Positions 11,355-21,638 of a stretch of DNA of 60,000 nucleotides are shown here, piece by piece. Position numbers and translations under genes: made by a program. Each line of letters starts with the position of its first letter. The stretch's first letter is position 1. The stretch lies in the NCBI RefSeq assembly GCF_963678635.1, contig NC_087067.1:47048001-47108000 (forward strand). The letters are read 5' to 3'. The stretch comes from Symsagittifera roscoffensis. Lineage: Eukaryota > Xenacoelomorpha > Acoela > Convolutidae. The notes beneath the pieces were generated by a model. The model ran no database searches. It saw nothing but the letters and a program-made list of their open reading frames with translations, and was not told where the DNA came from.

Positions 11355-12042
11355 TTATGTGGCTCAAATAAGTCACCTCCTTCTGTACCAACCTGCATTT
11401 CTTCGGCTTCAGTTTCAAATTTGCCTCCCGTAGTAGCTGGAAGGTAGCCTTCAGGTGTGCAAAATGGTCGTCTTCGCACTTGCTATACACCAGCACATCA
11501 TCGAGGAATACTAGGGCCCACTTCCACAGGTGGTCCCGAAACAATTCATTCATGAGCCACTGGAACGTTCCTGGAGCATTGGACAGCCCAAAGGGCATCA
11601 TAACGTACTCATAGAATCCTCCATCCGGTGTCACAAAGGCTGTCTTGTGTCGGTCTTCCTCGGCTACAGGCACTTGCCAATACCCACTCGCCAGGTCGAG
11701 GGAAGAGAAGTACTTCTGCCCGTTAAGAGCATCGAACGTTTGATGTATCTTCGGAATCGGAAATGCGTCCTTGACCGTTACATCATTCAGCTTCCGATAA
11801 TCCACACAGAACCGCCAACTCCCGTCTTTCTTCGTTTGCAAGACAATTGGTACACTATAAGGGCTTTTTGAGGGTTGAATCACCCCTTTCTCCAGCATGC
11901 TCTTAACTTCGTCCCTGATGATCGGCAATTTTGCGGGAGATGTTCGATGGGGAGGAATCTTGATAGGGGCCGAGTCTCCAGTATCAATCCGATGTGTCAC
12001 CAATTTAGTTTGGCCAAGTTCGGCATCTGTCAAAGCGAACAC
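11314..12042 (-). pseudogene. pol: Reverse transcriptase region of pol
   Basis: Copies element RNA into DNA. Conserved RT blocks are visible in order: GVIQPSKSPYSVPIVLQTKKDG, the YRKLN box, FSSLDLASGYWQ, FGLSNAPGTFQ, and the catalytic VFLDDVLVYS, where the usual YxDD is FLDD. It has its own frame. The protease frame runs out at 12030 just as this one starts (near 12040-12065), and the RNase H frame begins near 11350, so two single-base changes flank it. Confidence 0.93.
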
Positions 12043-12870
12043 ATCTCTATAAGTTTCAGCCGGTCCCTCTCCATTCCTGTCACCTCGGGAGCTGCTAATT
12101 CTAGAATCTTCTCTAAATCTTCATCTAGATGTCGTTTAGCCTGTACTTGAAAGTCCATCGACCCTTCCTCTTGCATTCCCTGCACCTCGTGGTCCTGACT
12201 GACGGGGGGCAAACCTTCTACAACATCCCCCATTGCATATGATGACTCAACGTTTGACCCACCAAGAGGAGTGTGTGGTTCGGTTAAGGGGGTACTATGC
12301 GACGAGTTTACGTCCCAGTAATTATCGTCCTCTGGCGGGTGTTTAGGGTATGAGGTCACCTTCAATATTTCATATTGCAGGGGAACTATAGATCCCTCCT
12401 TCCGTCCCGTCCAGAGGTTGTCACACTGGAAATCTAACGAGCATTCATGCTCCTTTAAAGACCGAAGTCCTATGATCATTTCCGCTTTCAGCTCAGGCAC
12501 CACCAGGGCTTCGACCTCATCGTCGATTGACCCTAGCTCCAACTTAGCCGTCACCCATCCCTCGACTCCCACTTGCCTTCCATCCGCTGTTTCTAGTGTC
12601 CCTTTGTAGGGCCGTAACGGTGGGGCTGTAGTCAAATTATGGTACACCTCGCTTTGTATTAGGTTGATCGTAGCTCCCGTATCCACTAGTGCTTTTACCG
12701 GTAGCCCGCCCAAAATCGCTTCCGCTATTAGCCCGAATAGTGCTTCGGGCACTCGGCAAGGAACTCTCTGTCTGACACTGGATACTCGTGAGTTGTTTAG
12801 GTTCTTCCAGTCGTCTGGGGGTCGTTTGGTGGAATAAAGTCTGAACCTGCTCTGTTCCTCGAAAGCCTTC
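12030..12870 (-). pseudogene. pol: Aspartic protease region of pol
   Basis: Retroviral-type aspartic protease that would mature Gag-Pol. The active site is LVDTGATINLI, followed by a flap-like GWVTAKLELG and the AEMIIGLRSLKEHEC block typical of gypsy proteases. The frame is open upstream to about 12870, although no ATG is present. The linker to gag is in a different frame (see 12637-13053). A long acidic spacer leads to RT, where the frame is lost near 12050. Confidence 0.88.
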
Positions 12871-13053
12871 GCCTCTCATTTGCACCTGAGGGCTCGTCGT
12901 GGGGTCCACGCGGTACATAGAGGGGTTGGAAGTGGGGGATGGGTGATTTACTCGCTGTTGATTCTTTATCTCGGCCGGGACAAAACCTCCCTGATGCATA
13001 TTCAATGCCCCGGCCTTTGGTAGTTTAAATGATCCGAATTTTTCTGGGGGCAC
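12637..13053 (-). pseudogene. Gag-Pol linker in a third frame
   Basis: A 138-codon open frame bridges the end of gag and the start of protease. Its first part (up to about 12760) is the only open path there; its last part merely shadows protease. The composition (Gln, Pro, Ser) suits a gag C-terminus or p6-like linker. Entry from gag near 13010-13050 could be a programmed shift, or one of the two frame changes may be decay. Confidence 0.5.
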
Positions 13054-14105
13054 TCCTTCGCAAAATGACCCGGCTGGCCGCAGCCAAAACAGTTCCCACG
13101 GGGTATCTGGTTTTTCATTCCGTAACGACCTCCAAGGCCAGGAGATAAGTTCGATCTATTCTCGCCTGGTTGTGGTTCGTATAGTTGTCGGGGTCGTTGG
13201 GAAGGTTCCGACCGCGGTAAGTTTTCCGGGTGGGGAACGGGGATGATAGAATTAACAAACCTACCCATCATGGCCGTCATGTTCTGCATCTGAGCTAATA
13301 GATCATTCTGGACACTCACCAGTTGGTCGATGCGGGGGTCATTGCTCGCCTGCTGACGTCCCTGACTAGCTCCCACTGGTTGGTTTCGAGTGATCTGTCC
13401 GCCTACACTCCGACCAGCCTCAGCACCTGGCTCTGGGACTTTTTCGGCAACCCTCGCAAGGTGCATCTTTCTCCGGTTCCGGGCCCTGGACGTTTTATTC
13501 ACAAGATCCAAGGCTTGGGCACGGGCAACTGCTTGCGCTAGGCTTCCAAGATCTTCTCGCAGAAGTAGGTCTTGAAGGTCCACGTCAAATAGCCCGTCTA
13601 TGAACTGTTCTCGGTTCATATCGTCTCGAGCTTGAGCTCCCACATTTCCATAAGCAACATCTCCAAGTGATCGGATTCGCCGAGAGAATTCCCTCAAACC
13701 CTCCTTGTCTCCTTGCATCAGACTTTTGAACTCCGCCCTAGCCGCTGCTTGAGTTTGGAAGGGCATCATACGCTGGTCTAGTTCGGCCAGCATCCGTGCA
13801 AGTGTTGGCGCTGGGAAACCGTCTTCCTCCTCTCTGAAGTGGGCTGGCATGCTGGTAAATTCATCCAGAGCCCATCCTGTCAGACACGTAGGCAACACCA
13901 TCCGAGCCTGTTCATCTTCCCATCTGTTAGCATCCGCAACCCAGGCGAAATGCTTCCTCCAGTCGGCCCAGTTTTGATAGCTACTGGAGGGAAACCGATC
14001 GGGGCGAATGGTGCCAAAGCCAAAGACTCCCTGCTGCCTGTCCAAAGCGTTCGCTGCCGCCACAGCAGCCTCTGCCAATGCAGCTCTATCGTTGTCGTTC
14101 ATCAT
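13002..14105 (-). CDS. gag: Gag polyprotein of the Ty3/Gypsy element
   Basis: Structural capsid/nucleocapsid protein, 367 residues from an ATG pair at 14105 that follows the primer-binding site by about 57 bases. The N-terminal half has the Ty3/Gypsy capsid pattern (FPSSSYQNWADWRKHF, then MPFQTQAAARAEFKSLMQ and LREFSRRIRSLGDVAYG). The C-terminal part has a canonical CCHC zinc knuckle, CFGCGQPGHFAKEC (C-x2-C-x4-H-x4-C). The frame is intact to its stop just after the knuckle. Normal gag would be followed by pol through frameshift or readthrough. Confidence 0.9.
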   Translation of the reverse strand: MMNDNDRAALAEAAVAAANALDRQQGVFGFGTIRPDRFPSSSYQNWADWRKHFAWVADANRWEDEQARMVLPTCLTGWALDEFTSMPAHFREEEDGFPAPTLARMLAELDQRMMPFQTQAAARAEFKSLMQGDKEGLREFSRRIRSLGDVAYGNVGAQARDDMNREQFIDGLFDVDLQDLLLREDLGSLAQAVARAQALDLVNKTSRARNRRKMHLARVAEKVPEPGAEAGRSVGGQITRNQPVGASQGRQQASNDPRIDQLVSVQNDLLAQMQNMTAMMGRFVNSIIPVPHPENLPRSEPSQRPRQLYEPQPGENRSNLSPGLGGRYGMKNQIPRGNCFGCGQPGHFAKECPQKNSDHLNYQRPGH

Positions 14106-14161
14106 CGTGTTTGCTCACGGGATGGTTGTTCGTTCGTTTGCAACTTCAGTCTAGGACAAAG

Positions 14162-14178
14162 CCCACCCAGGAGCGCCA
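14162..14178 (-). other. Primer-binding site
   Basis: One base inside the 5' LTR, in element sense, is TGGCGCTCCTGGGTGGG. It begins with TGG, the complement of a tRNA CCA end. The complement implies a tRNA with acceptor 3' strand CAGGAGC, discriminator G, and CCACC in the T stem. I could not match it to a tRNA isotype from memory. Confidence 0.7.
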
Positions 14179-14179
14179 A

Positions 14180-15159
14180 TGTCGTCTTTAGGATTTTCAC
14201 ACACAGTCTTGCGAAGCTATCCCTTTTACCGTGCTAAAGCAGGGGGCACTAAGGCTCGGTATTAACGACAATCCCAAAAGGGTTATTTTAGTGGTAAGTT
14301 GTCCTCTACTGTATTCTATTGCTCCCCCTTGGTCAGTGATGCTCTTGCTCGCTATATCTCGCTTGAAGTCGCGTATAACGAATTCCTTTCTCTCAAATGA
14401 ATTCAATATATATAAGTCTGAATGAATACAAAGGGCCTACTAGTTCGGCCAGCGTATAATTTAATAATATACAACAGAATGGTTTGCGATCTGTACACGC
14501 TTAACAATTTCTTCTCTGCGTACTCGGTCAGTACACGTGTCGACTAAGCTCTCTGACTTGTGCTAGCTTCTGCTCTAACTAATTTCAAGGCACTTCGACT
14601 TGCGTTCTTACTTCACTCGCTGTGAAACAATTAACTGATGAGTTCAGATAGCGACCACAACTGGTACCTACTGAATCTTACGGTCGTTAACTCGCTCTCT
14701 TTTAAAATCCGCTCTATAACCTCCACTTCTTATCTCTATTTGTGCTCCGTTTTTGTTAAAGTCACGCCACTTCATATCGGTGCTGTCATCCCCTTAAGCA
14801 CAACTGCCCCCTATGGTTTTCCCTTTTACCTACTCCCCCTGTCAAAGCTGACGGGTCCCAAGTCCGGGGTTTTTATCGACTTGTTCACGTTTTGTAAATA
14901 CATCCCCCTGCGGTTGGCATCGTAAATCGGGTAAGTACCGAAGTCGTATGATTCTTATCAGTTAAATCCCCCCTTCGCTACTTACTTAAATACCAACTGA
15001 CTTCGGTGTCAAATCTTGACCCAAGCAACAAAGTCATACGAACCCAATAAACTAACCATAACCCGATTTTGAACCAAATTTACGAATATTTTCCCTATCA
15101 TGTTAGGATGATATACACGGTCGGTAAGTCGAAAATTTGCTAGAATTACCGATTCTACA
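14180..15159 (-). repeat. 5' LTR of the Ty3/Gypsy element
   Basis: 980 bp, partner of 3684-4667, with the same TG..CA ends. It would drive transcription of the element on the minus strand, antisense to gene A. The 3' neighbour in gene A, exon 2, starts 166 bp beyond its outer end. Confidence 0.93.
14407..14416 (-). promoter_or_regulatory. TATA-like element in the 5' LTR
   Basis: TATATATAAG on the + strand reads CTTATATATA in element sense, about 750 bases into the LTR. The same run is kept in the other LTR at 3911-3920. This would put a short R-U5 of roughly 200 bases downstream. Assignment rests on position and sequence only. Confidence 0.4.
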
Positions 15160-15325
15160 AGAATTGTCGCTTGTTACGAATTTTGTCGCCTCGCCATTGT
15201 TGAGCGATAAACAATCCGATTTTGCAATTGGTTTTTTTCAGCTCTCGTTAGTCAATAAAGTGGAAAAAACGTCTGTAAAAATGCTGAACTTTGATTTCGA
15301 TAATGATTATTTTAAACTTTTTCAG

Positions 15326-15532
15326 ACGTGACAAACATCGAGCGATATCGGAATTTTACGCCTAGTTTTGTGAGTTTCCGAGACAAAAATTTGGCTGCAG
15401 GGGCATTGGCAATATGCTCAATTCCTTTAAATGTTCTTCTTATCTGCTTGTTGATTGTGCAAATGATTGGACCATTGGATTTTACCCGCAATTCCACAAA
15501 AGCAATCAATATTACTTTGGCTTCTTTTTCAG
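15326..15532 (+). CDS. Gene A exon 2: TM2
   Basis: Internal exon between a TTTTTCAG acceptor and a TCAG|GTAAGAC donor, both phase 1. It encodes residues 79-147: an Asn-glycosylation site (NFT), a basic turn FRDKN that recurs in genes B (FRNNN) and C (FRDDN), a hydrophobic TM2, and the end NITLASFSG, close to NITLASLIG of gene B. This similarity is the main evidence that it is real. Confidence 0.78.
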
Positions 15533-15849
15533 GTAAGACATAAAATGATGAAGTCCTGACAAGTTCTTAGAGTCTGAATATCATCTTCCATACTAATCCT
15601 TAGAGGGGGCAAACGAAAAAAGTCCAAAAGGTTTTCTGGCCATACCACCAAAATACTTGCTATATTATAATTAAAGACAGCTTCGACTTTTCTGTTATAA
15701 GAACTAAAATTATTAAGCGTTACTCAAATGCTGGTATTTTGGTTTCGATTTTGTTCAAGCAACGAGATTCAAAATATATAGATCAAATGATCGAACTGCC
15801 GTAACAGTCGATGTTGAGGCCATCCAACAGAATATATCCTTGTTTTTAG
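15533..15849 (+). other. Gene A intron 2
   Basis: 317-bp GT-AG intron, AT-rich, with no feature seen apart from its splice ends. Confidence 0.65.
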
Positions 15850-16160
15850 TTTTAACACTCTTGCTGTCCGGAATTATTCTATGCGCGTCTTATGTCAAAA
15901 CAATCTCAACTATCAACGAAGACTCTTCAATTGAACGACCTTCCAATGCACCTAACACGTACGCTGTGGTCCTTTCCATATTTGGTCACTTCCAATTTGT
16001 CGACAACCGTTATTCTGAGAATATAGACATACGAGCTTCGGCCAATTGGACGTTCGCTTTAGTATGGATGGCAGTCTGTTTTTCATCAGTGGCCCTAATA
16101 GCGATAGCAGGTGTTGCTTGTTGTTTCTCCAGTAGGATAATAATCAAATACGACCACTGA
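15850..16160 (+). CDS. Gene A exon 3: TM3, second loop, TM4, stop
   Basis: Follows the acceptor TGTTTTTAG in phase 1 and ends at a TGA at 16158. It encodes TM3 (LTLLLSGIILCASYV), a loop with ERPSNAPNTYAVV, the conserved ANWTFALVWMAVCFSSVAL entering TM4, and the juxtamembrane GVACCFS. Genes B and C have the matching LSWNF/LHWTF and CCC motifs. The cytoplasmic tail is only about 10 residues, far shorter than in B. Confidence 0.8.
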
Positions 16161-16645
16161 GGGGGTCGTAGCTATTAGCATGTCTGTCGACTAGCATATG
16201 CAATAACTGCTTTCAACCACGTGCTCAGTAACACCAAAATCTTATTTGCATATAAATTTTTTCAGTTTTTAAATTTTTTTTAATGGGAACTATATTGAAA
16301 ATGAACCCCATTTTTCAAATTAAATTTAATTTTTTTTGTCTAAGTACACTCAATTTCTGAAACTCTAAACTAGGTGAAGAAATTTTGAGCTCACCAACAC
16401 GTCCTTATTGACGTTTAATATGCTAGGCTAATCGACACGTATGCTAATAGGCGGTTCTCTACGTCAGGCTTTGAGCGATAAACGATGATTTGTCTTTTAG
16501 TTATAACTGCTTACGATGATTTGAAATTAAGATTATCATTGTTTGTTTTTCATTAAAATTCCGCAGTTTTAACAATCTGAGTAAAACGGCCGTAGGAACA
16601 AGGAGAATGAAAAAAATTTTTCCGTATCATTTTCCACTACAATTC
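16161..16645 (+). other. Gene A 3' flank; no gene seen
   Basis: AT-rich sequence after the gene A stop. No canonical AATAAA close to the stop was found. It is not part of the duplicated unit that starts at 16646. Confidence 0.5.
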
Positions 16646-16668
16646 AGAATTGCTGCGTTTTTTATTTG

Positions 16669-16715
16669 TCGATGAACGCTGTGAAGACTTGTATAAGTCG
16701 TGTTGGTTTCTTTAG
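16669..16715 (+). repeat. 47-bp dispersed direct repeat (first of two in unit 1)
   Basis: TCGATGAACGCTGTGAAGAC followed by a GACTTGTATAAGTC hairpin and ending in TTTCTTTAG. It recurs at 17757-17803 with two changes, and twice in unit 2 (about 21914-21960 and 22965-23011). It lies 23 bp inside the duplication boundary. Confidence 0.75.
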
Positions 16716-19700
16716 CCTATTAATCCTTATTATTGTTACTCCAATAAATTTGCAGTTCAACTTTTTTACATGGTATTTCTCTGGCATTTTTTGAATTTTC
16801 GACTTCGTCGCTTTCGGTTTACTTTTAGTTGGCTTAGTTTCTGCTTTGTTTTTATCATGCGACTAAATTGCTTATTTGAATTTTAGGTTTTTTTTCTACA
16901 ATTTAGTTGCTTTCTGATTTACCTCTGTTTCTTTGTAATTTTTTAACCTTGACGTCGTGTATATATATTTTTTTGTTTTTCATTAAAAAATTTTATTTCT
17001 GCCCAAATTATTTCAGCCTATATGTTATCGGCTTAGTGACATAATTTTTTAATGCTCATCTGTGGATTGAACAAAAGTAATTTCTTGGCGAGCAACTTTT
17101 ATAAAAAGTTAATTTCCAATTCTTCAAAATTGTCATGCGTTTGCGTGTAAAGTAAGAGTAATCAACATATAGTGAAAACACTTATGTAGGTATGCTGATT
17201 TTTTTCTGTTTTTTTTTTCATTAAAATGTCTTAAAATTTGCATAAAATTCTCTTATAGCTATAGATGTGCATTTACACATACTGATGCATTTATGATTGC
17301 ACTTAGGTAATTATGCACTTTTTGAGCTCACTTGGGATTCATCTGCTGAAATTGACGAAAAAAGCACTCTCCAAGTACGAACGTGGAAATGGGGCAAAAA
17401 ATATGAACGATTTCTAGTTTCAAATTTAATTTTTAGGTTTCCTGCGGAATAGAACTTTACCTGTTGGTCCAGTTTTCTCAAGTTGGATTAATGATATCAG
17501 AAAAGCGCCGATCATAAATCGTTCTAGAAAATCAAACAGCTTAAAGGGCATATTTTTTTCTTTGGAATTCAAAAAGTGAGAGTTTTTCAACGAAGACAGT
17601 GTTTTTTTTAATGTTTACTTGCGTTCATTACTCTTTTCCAATCTTCGATTGGCTATGTTATCAGTTTTGATACTGAGTTTTTGGCTCGACATAATGTTGA
17701 ATTTTCGAATATATGTTTGTTTAGCTCTCAATGAAGATGGTTGAGTTTTTTGAGTATCGATGAACGCTGTGAAGACGTGTATAAGTCGTGTTGGTATCTT
17801 TAGTTTTTTCAGGAAAACCATAATTTCTTCATGTCGAATTTGATTTATTTTTCACGGCTTGATTTTAATTTTTTTTTTTCAAATCAATTCCGTATATTTG
17901 ACAATATAAAGGAAAATTAAGGAAACAGCGGTAACGGGGCGCAAAAACAACGTCTAGTTTCGAAATGATCTTTAGCTATTCAATTACAGTAGAGGAAATG
18001 TCGCAAAAAACGTGATTCATATCTAGTTTTGGGAGTGGAACTTATTTGTTACATTTCCCAGCGAAATAGAACTTAAACTAACGCCCCAATTTTCTCAAAT
18101 GGAATAAATGTTATGAAAAAAAGTGTTTATCATAAATTGTTCTTGAAATTCGAAAAAACTTCACGGCCATTTTTTTCTCTGAAATTCGAAAGGTTAAGTT
18201 AAAAGCTGTGTTTTATAAATTTGAAAGCCAATTTGTCCGTCTTTTTCATGTTAAACACAATAACAAAATGATAACCTCGTGTTTAGGATACTATTCAGAT
18301 CCATTTGCGCGCTTCAGTTTCTGATCTGGGTTGTTTTCTGAGCGCAGCGCCAACTAAAAACCATAAATTCTGCATTCTCAAATTTTTTTTCAAACCGGCT
18401 AGTTTTTATGTAAAAAAAAACTAAATTCATAATAAGCTTGCTTTTTTTCTGGTTCCCAGAGCCAACATTAAGTTATAATTGTCCTAGTTTGCCGTTTGGG
18501 GGAAAATAACGGAAACAATTGAAGTTGTTTTGTTGAGTTGGTTTGAATGCGAAAACTTTTTTTGCACGTTTCGAATAGAACAATTTGTGAGAGTAAGCCA
18601 AGGTTCATACATAGATTTTCTGAGCGCGGATAATTTAATACTAAATATAACATATTGGAGATATTAAAAATCTCAGAGCCATTCCACAAATTTTTTTAAG
18701 CTACTAAAATATTTTCTTACCATTGATTGTAGAGATTCGCCATCTTGCTGGGGACTTATGGGACATAACTACGATAGAAAATTTAAAATTTTTTAACGGA
18801 AATAAAATCGAAAAATGCTAACAAGCATTTTTGTGCAAAATTAGAAAGAACTCGACGCAATTAACGTTAGTTATTGTGTTGGCTATCAAAGCAAATCCCA
18901 AAACTTTTCCCTACGGTTGGGCTTTTCATTTGGATTGTTACTGAAACGAAATTCCGAATCAAAAATTTCATATCAAATTGAACATAACGCAGTATGGACA
19001 TACAATCACAGTATATTATACATACAATCTCAGTATGGACATACAATCGCATATATTATTTCAGCTAAGTTATGGGAAGAAAGGCACCTCGTACTTTTGG
19101 CAATAAAAATTAATGCTTGAGCGCGTGACTGCTTATAACTTTATCAACTTTAGTGTTTTTCGTCTATTCAAAAGCCACCGTGAGATTTGTTTAAAAGAAT
19201 TTATCGAAAAATATATTTTTTTGTACGACTCGAGAGATAAAGTTTCGTAAAATTCAAAAATTCTACTTTCGTACAACTCAAACACTGAAAAATGCAGCTG
19301 GCTATACAGAGAGTCAAGGAGATCAAAATCAAAAAGACATTTAGATAGACTGTCTGAAGTAAGAAATTTAAAATGTCTGAAGTAAAATTAGCTTGAAGTT
19401 TTGATACAACTTATTTGGACAAATTAAGAGTCTTTTGGCACTATTATGAAACATCAATTCTACTTGGAACGTTTTCTGCGGTTTGTTCAGCTGAGTATAT
19501 GATAAAAGTACTACCTGTAATTGAGATGAGCTTGAGTTATATGAACTTGACGACGTTTATATCTCACAACTTTTGTAAAAAATAATTGCATTTAATTTTT
19601 TTTTAATTTTCTTTCACAGAACTCAAGTTTTATAAATGACATAAATGACAAGAATTAAAAATTTACTCATTCAATCACCAAAAAAGAAAAACAATTTAAC

Positions 19701-20023
19701 GCCGCAAGCCTAATTCAAAGGAGCTAGCTGGAAACTCGTGTTTGCTCCGGGCAATCAGTTGCTGTGAAAATATGATCAAACTCAACCGAAAACTATTTTT
19801 TTTGCGGGGAAGAAAAGGAGTTGGCGTTGGGAGTTTAAATAGAGTGTAAAGAAGCAGGAAGTTGAGAGGTCCAGAGAACCGTTAGTCTTGATCTTAACCA
19901 CAAAACAGAAACAAAAATTGGTTGTTATTCAGAGCCGATTTTTCTCGAAATTTGTCACGACAAATTTCATATTTTCACTGCAAGTTTTTAGAATGATTCA
20001 GTACTACACTATAAAACTGACTA
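16716..20023 (+). other. Non-coding part of duplication unit 1
   Basis: AT-rich, with short open frames that do not resemble known proteins. Open frames such as 18468-18689 on the minus strand are kept in both units, but the two units are nearly identical everywhere, so this is no sign of coding. No gene seen. Confidence 0.6.
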
Positions 20024-20400
20024 GATACAAGATACAAGATACAAGATACAAGATACAAGATACAAGATACAAGATACAAGATACAAGATACAAGATACAA
20101 GATACAAGATACAAGATACAAGATACAAGATGCAAGATGCAAGATGCAAGATACAAGATACAAGATTCAAGATATAAGATACCAGATACAAGATACAAGA
20201 TACAAAATACAAGATACAAGATACAAGATACAAGATACAAGATACAAGATACAAGCTGCAAGATGCAAGATGCAAGATGCAAGATACAAGATGCAAGATT
20301 CAAGATTCAAGATACAAGATACCAGATACAAGATACAAGATACAAGATACAAGATACAAGATACAAGATACAAAATACAAGATACAAGATACAAGGTACA
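20024..20400 (+). repeat. GATACAA minisatellite, block 1 of unit 1
   Basis: About 50 copies of the 7-bp unit GATACAA, with variants GATGCAA, GATTCAA and GATACCA grouped in patches. Long open frames on both strands here are by-products of a 7-bp unit without stop codons. Confidence 0.95.
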
Positions 20401-20403
20401 AGG

Positions 20404-20600
20404 GCTCTTTTTATTTTTCCGCCCACCAGCAAATGTTTACAAGTGAAATTTTGTTCACTTAATAGGATTGGTACAAAAATTGGTATGAGGACCAATTAGG
20501 CTATGAAAAACATGTTTGGTCTCTATGCTTAACCTTGTAAAACCCCTCGTTACAACATGAAGTTGATGAATATAAGAGGTGGTGGGAAAGGAAAAAGAGC
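20404..20600 (+). mobile_element. Short inverted-repeat element (MITE-like), copy 1
   Basis: 197 bp bounded by inverted ends GCTCTTTTT... and ...AAAAAGAGC with C-rich and G-rich inner parts. The core shares CCACCAGC, AATGTTTAC, TTGGTACAAAAATTGG and CCTTGTAAAACCCCTCGTTACAAC with the copies at 20811, 25670, 26021 and 46837. No coding capacity. Autonomous source unknown. Confidence 0.7.
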
Positions 20601-20806
20601 CGATACAAGATACAAGCAAGATACAAAATACAAGATACAAGATACAAGATACAAGATACAAGATACAAGATACAAGATACAAGATACAAGATACACGATA
20701 CAAGATACACGATACAAGATAAAAGATACAACATGCAAGATACAAGATACAAGATACAAAATACAAGATACAAGATACAAGATACAAGATACAAGCTACA
20801 AGGTAC
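20601..20806 (+). repeat. GATACAA minisatellite, block 2 of unit 1
   Basis: Same 7-bp unit, starting with an irregular GATACAAGCAAGATAC, placed exactly between two copies of the inverted-repeat element. Confidence 0.93.
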
Positions 20807-20810
20807 CAGG

Positions 20811-21010
20811 GCTCTTTTTACTCCCCCCCCCACCAGCGAATGTTTACTAGTAAAATTTTGATCACTTAATAGTATTGGTACAAAAATTGGTATGCGGAAC
20901 AGTTAGGCTATGACAAACATATTTTATCTCCATACTTAACCTTGTAAAACCCCTCGTTACAACTTAAAATTGATGCATATGTGAGGTTGGGGGGGGGGAG
21001 GAAAAAGAGC
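20811..21010 (+). mobile_element. Short inverted-repeat element (MITE-like), copy 2
   Basis: 200 bp. Ends GCTCTTTTTACTCCCCCC and GGGGGAGGAAAAAGAGC form an almost perfect 20-bp terminal inverted repeat, clearer than in copy 1. Followed again by a short GATACAA block (21011-21058). Confidence 0.75.
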
Positions 21011-21058
21011 AGATACAAGATACAAGCAAGATACAAGATACAAGATACAAGTTACAAG
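21011..21058 (+). repeat. GATACAA minisatellite, block 3 of unit 1
   Basis: Short remnant of the same 7-bp array, ending in GTTACAAGTTAG. Confidence 0.85.
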
Positions 21059-21608
21059 TTAGATCAAGAAACCGTTCCATTCAATTATTTTCCGCCACTC
21101 TCTAAAATTTTGGTCGGAGCATGCATTTAAGAAAACTTTTAGGTTTTGGTCCGAACCTTCAAAAAAGTGCAGAAAACTGCGCTTCAAACTTGTGTCCAGA
21201 AAATGATAGCTTTTTTAGTATTTCGGGATTGCCACTCGAATTAATTTCGATGGTTAAAAAATCCATAGAAAAAAGATAAAATCACATCTGATTTAACAAC
21301 AGTTAAGATTAATATTGAGTTGATTCTTCTAAAATTTAGTTTTTTTAATCAACAACCTCTTTTATTCTTTTTCTTCCGAAGTTATAACAAAGTTCATATC
21401 CATATTGATTTTTTTTCAGAAAACGATGCATTGTCAGTTTAATCTTTTGAACTTTGGAGTTAGATCAAAAGTCACCATTAGTTAATTTTGTTTAAAAATT
21501 ATATCGTTCATTTAAGAATGGATTTGATTTTCAACTGTTTGTGACTTTTCAATGTCAGTTCTATTTATTAAAATATCGCTGTATCAAAGAAAATTCAACA
21601 TCATTTGA
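21059..21608 (+). other. Upstream region of the duplicated gene B first exon
   Basis: AT-rich, no gene seen. It is duplicated nearly unchanged at 26275-26825 and so would provide both first exons with the same proximal promoter. Confidence 0.55.
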
Positions 21609-21616
21609 TATATAAA
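21609..21616 (+). promoter_or_regulatory. TATA-like box upstream of gene B exon 1 (copy 1)
   Basis: TATATAAA 30 bp before the ATG at 21639, repeated at 26826-26833 before the second copy. If used, the 5' leader would be almost absent, so it may be only an AT-rich match. Confidence 0.35.
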
Positions 21617-21638
21617 TTAAAATCTATCAAAAATCAAA

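Larger units (their letters stand above)
3684..15159 (-). mobile_element. Ty3/Gypsy LTR retroelement with env, inserted in intron 1 of gene A
   Basis: A complete but inactivated provirus of 11,476 bp read on the minus strand. Order from its 5' end: LTR (14180-15159), primer-binding site, gag, protease, reverse transcriptase, RNase H, integrase, env, an extra 3' ORF, purine tract and 3' LTR (3684-4667). The integrase-after-RNase H order and the integrase C-terminal GPY/F module place it in Ty3/Gypsy (Metaviridae). LTR ends are TG..CA, and the flanks ATAAT (3679-3683) and AGAAT (15160-15164) look like a 5-bp target duplication with one change. The LTRs differ by roughly 19 substitutions and one 4-bp indel by eye, near 2 percent, so insertion is old enough for decay. 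About nine frame breaks or stops hit gag-pol, env and the 3' ORF. It lies antisense to gene A. Confidence 0.93.

Noticed and set aside
19888-20499. Long open frames on both strands rich in the repeats TRYKIQD or YLVSCIL
   Set aside because: They are translations of the 7-bp GATACAA minisatellite, open in most frames; no gene structure.
20024-21058. CRISPR-like array
   Set aside because: The repeat unit is 7 bp without unique spacers, and the genome is eukaryotic.
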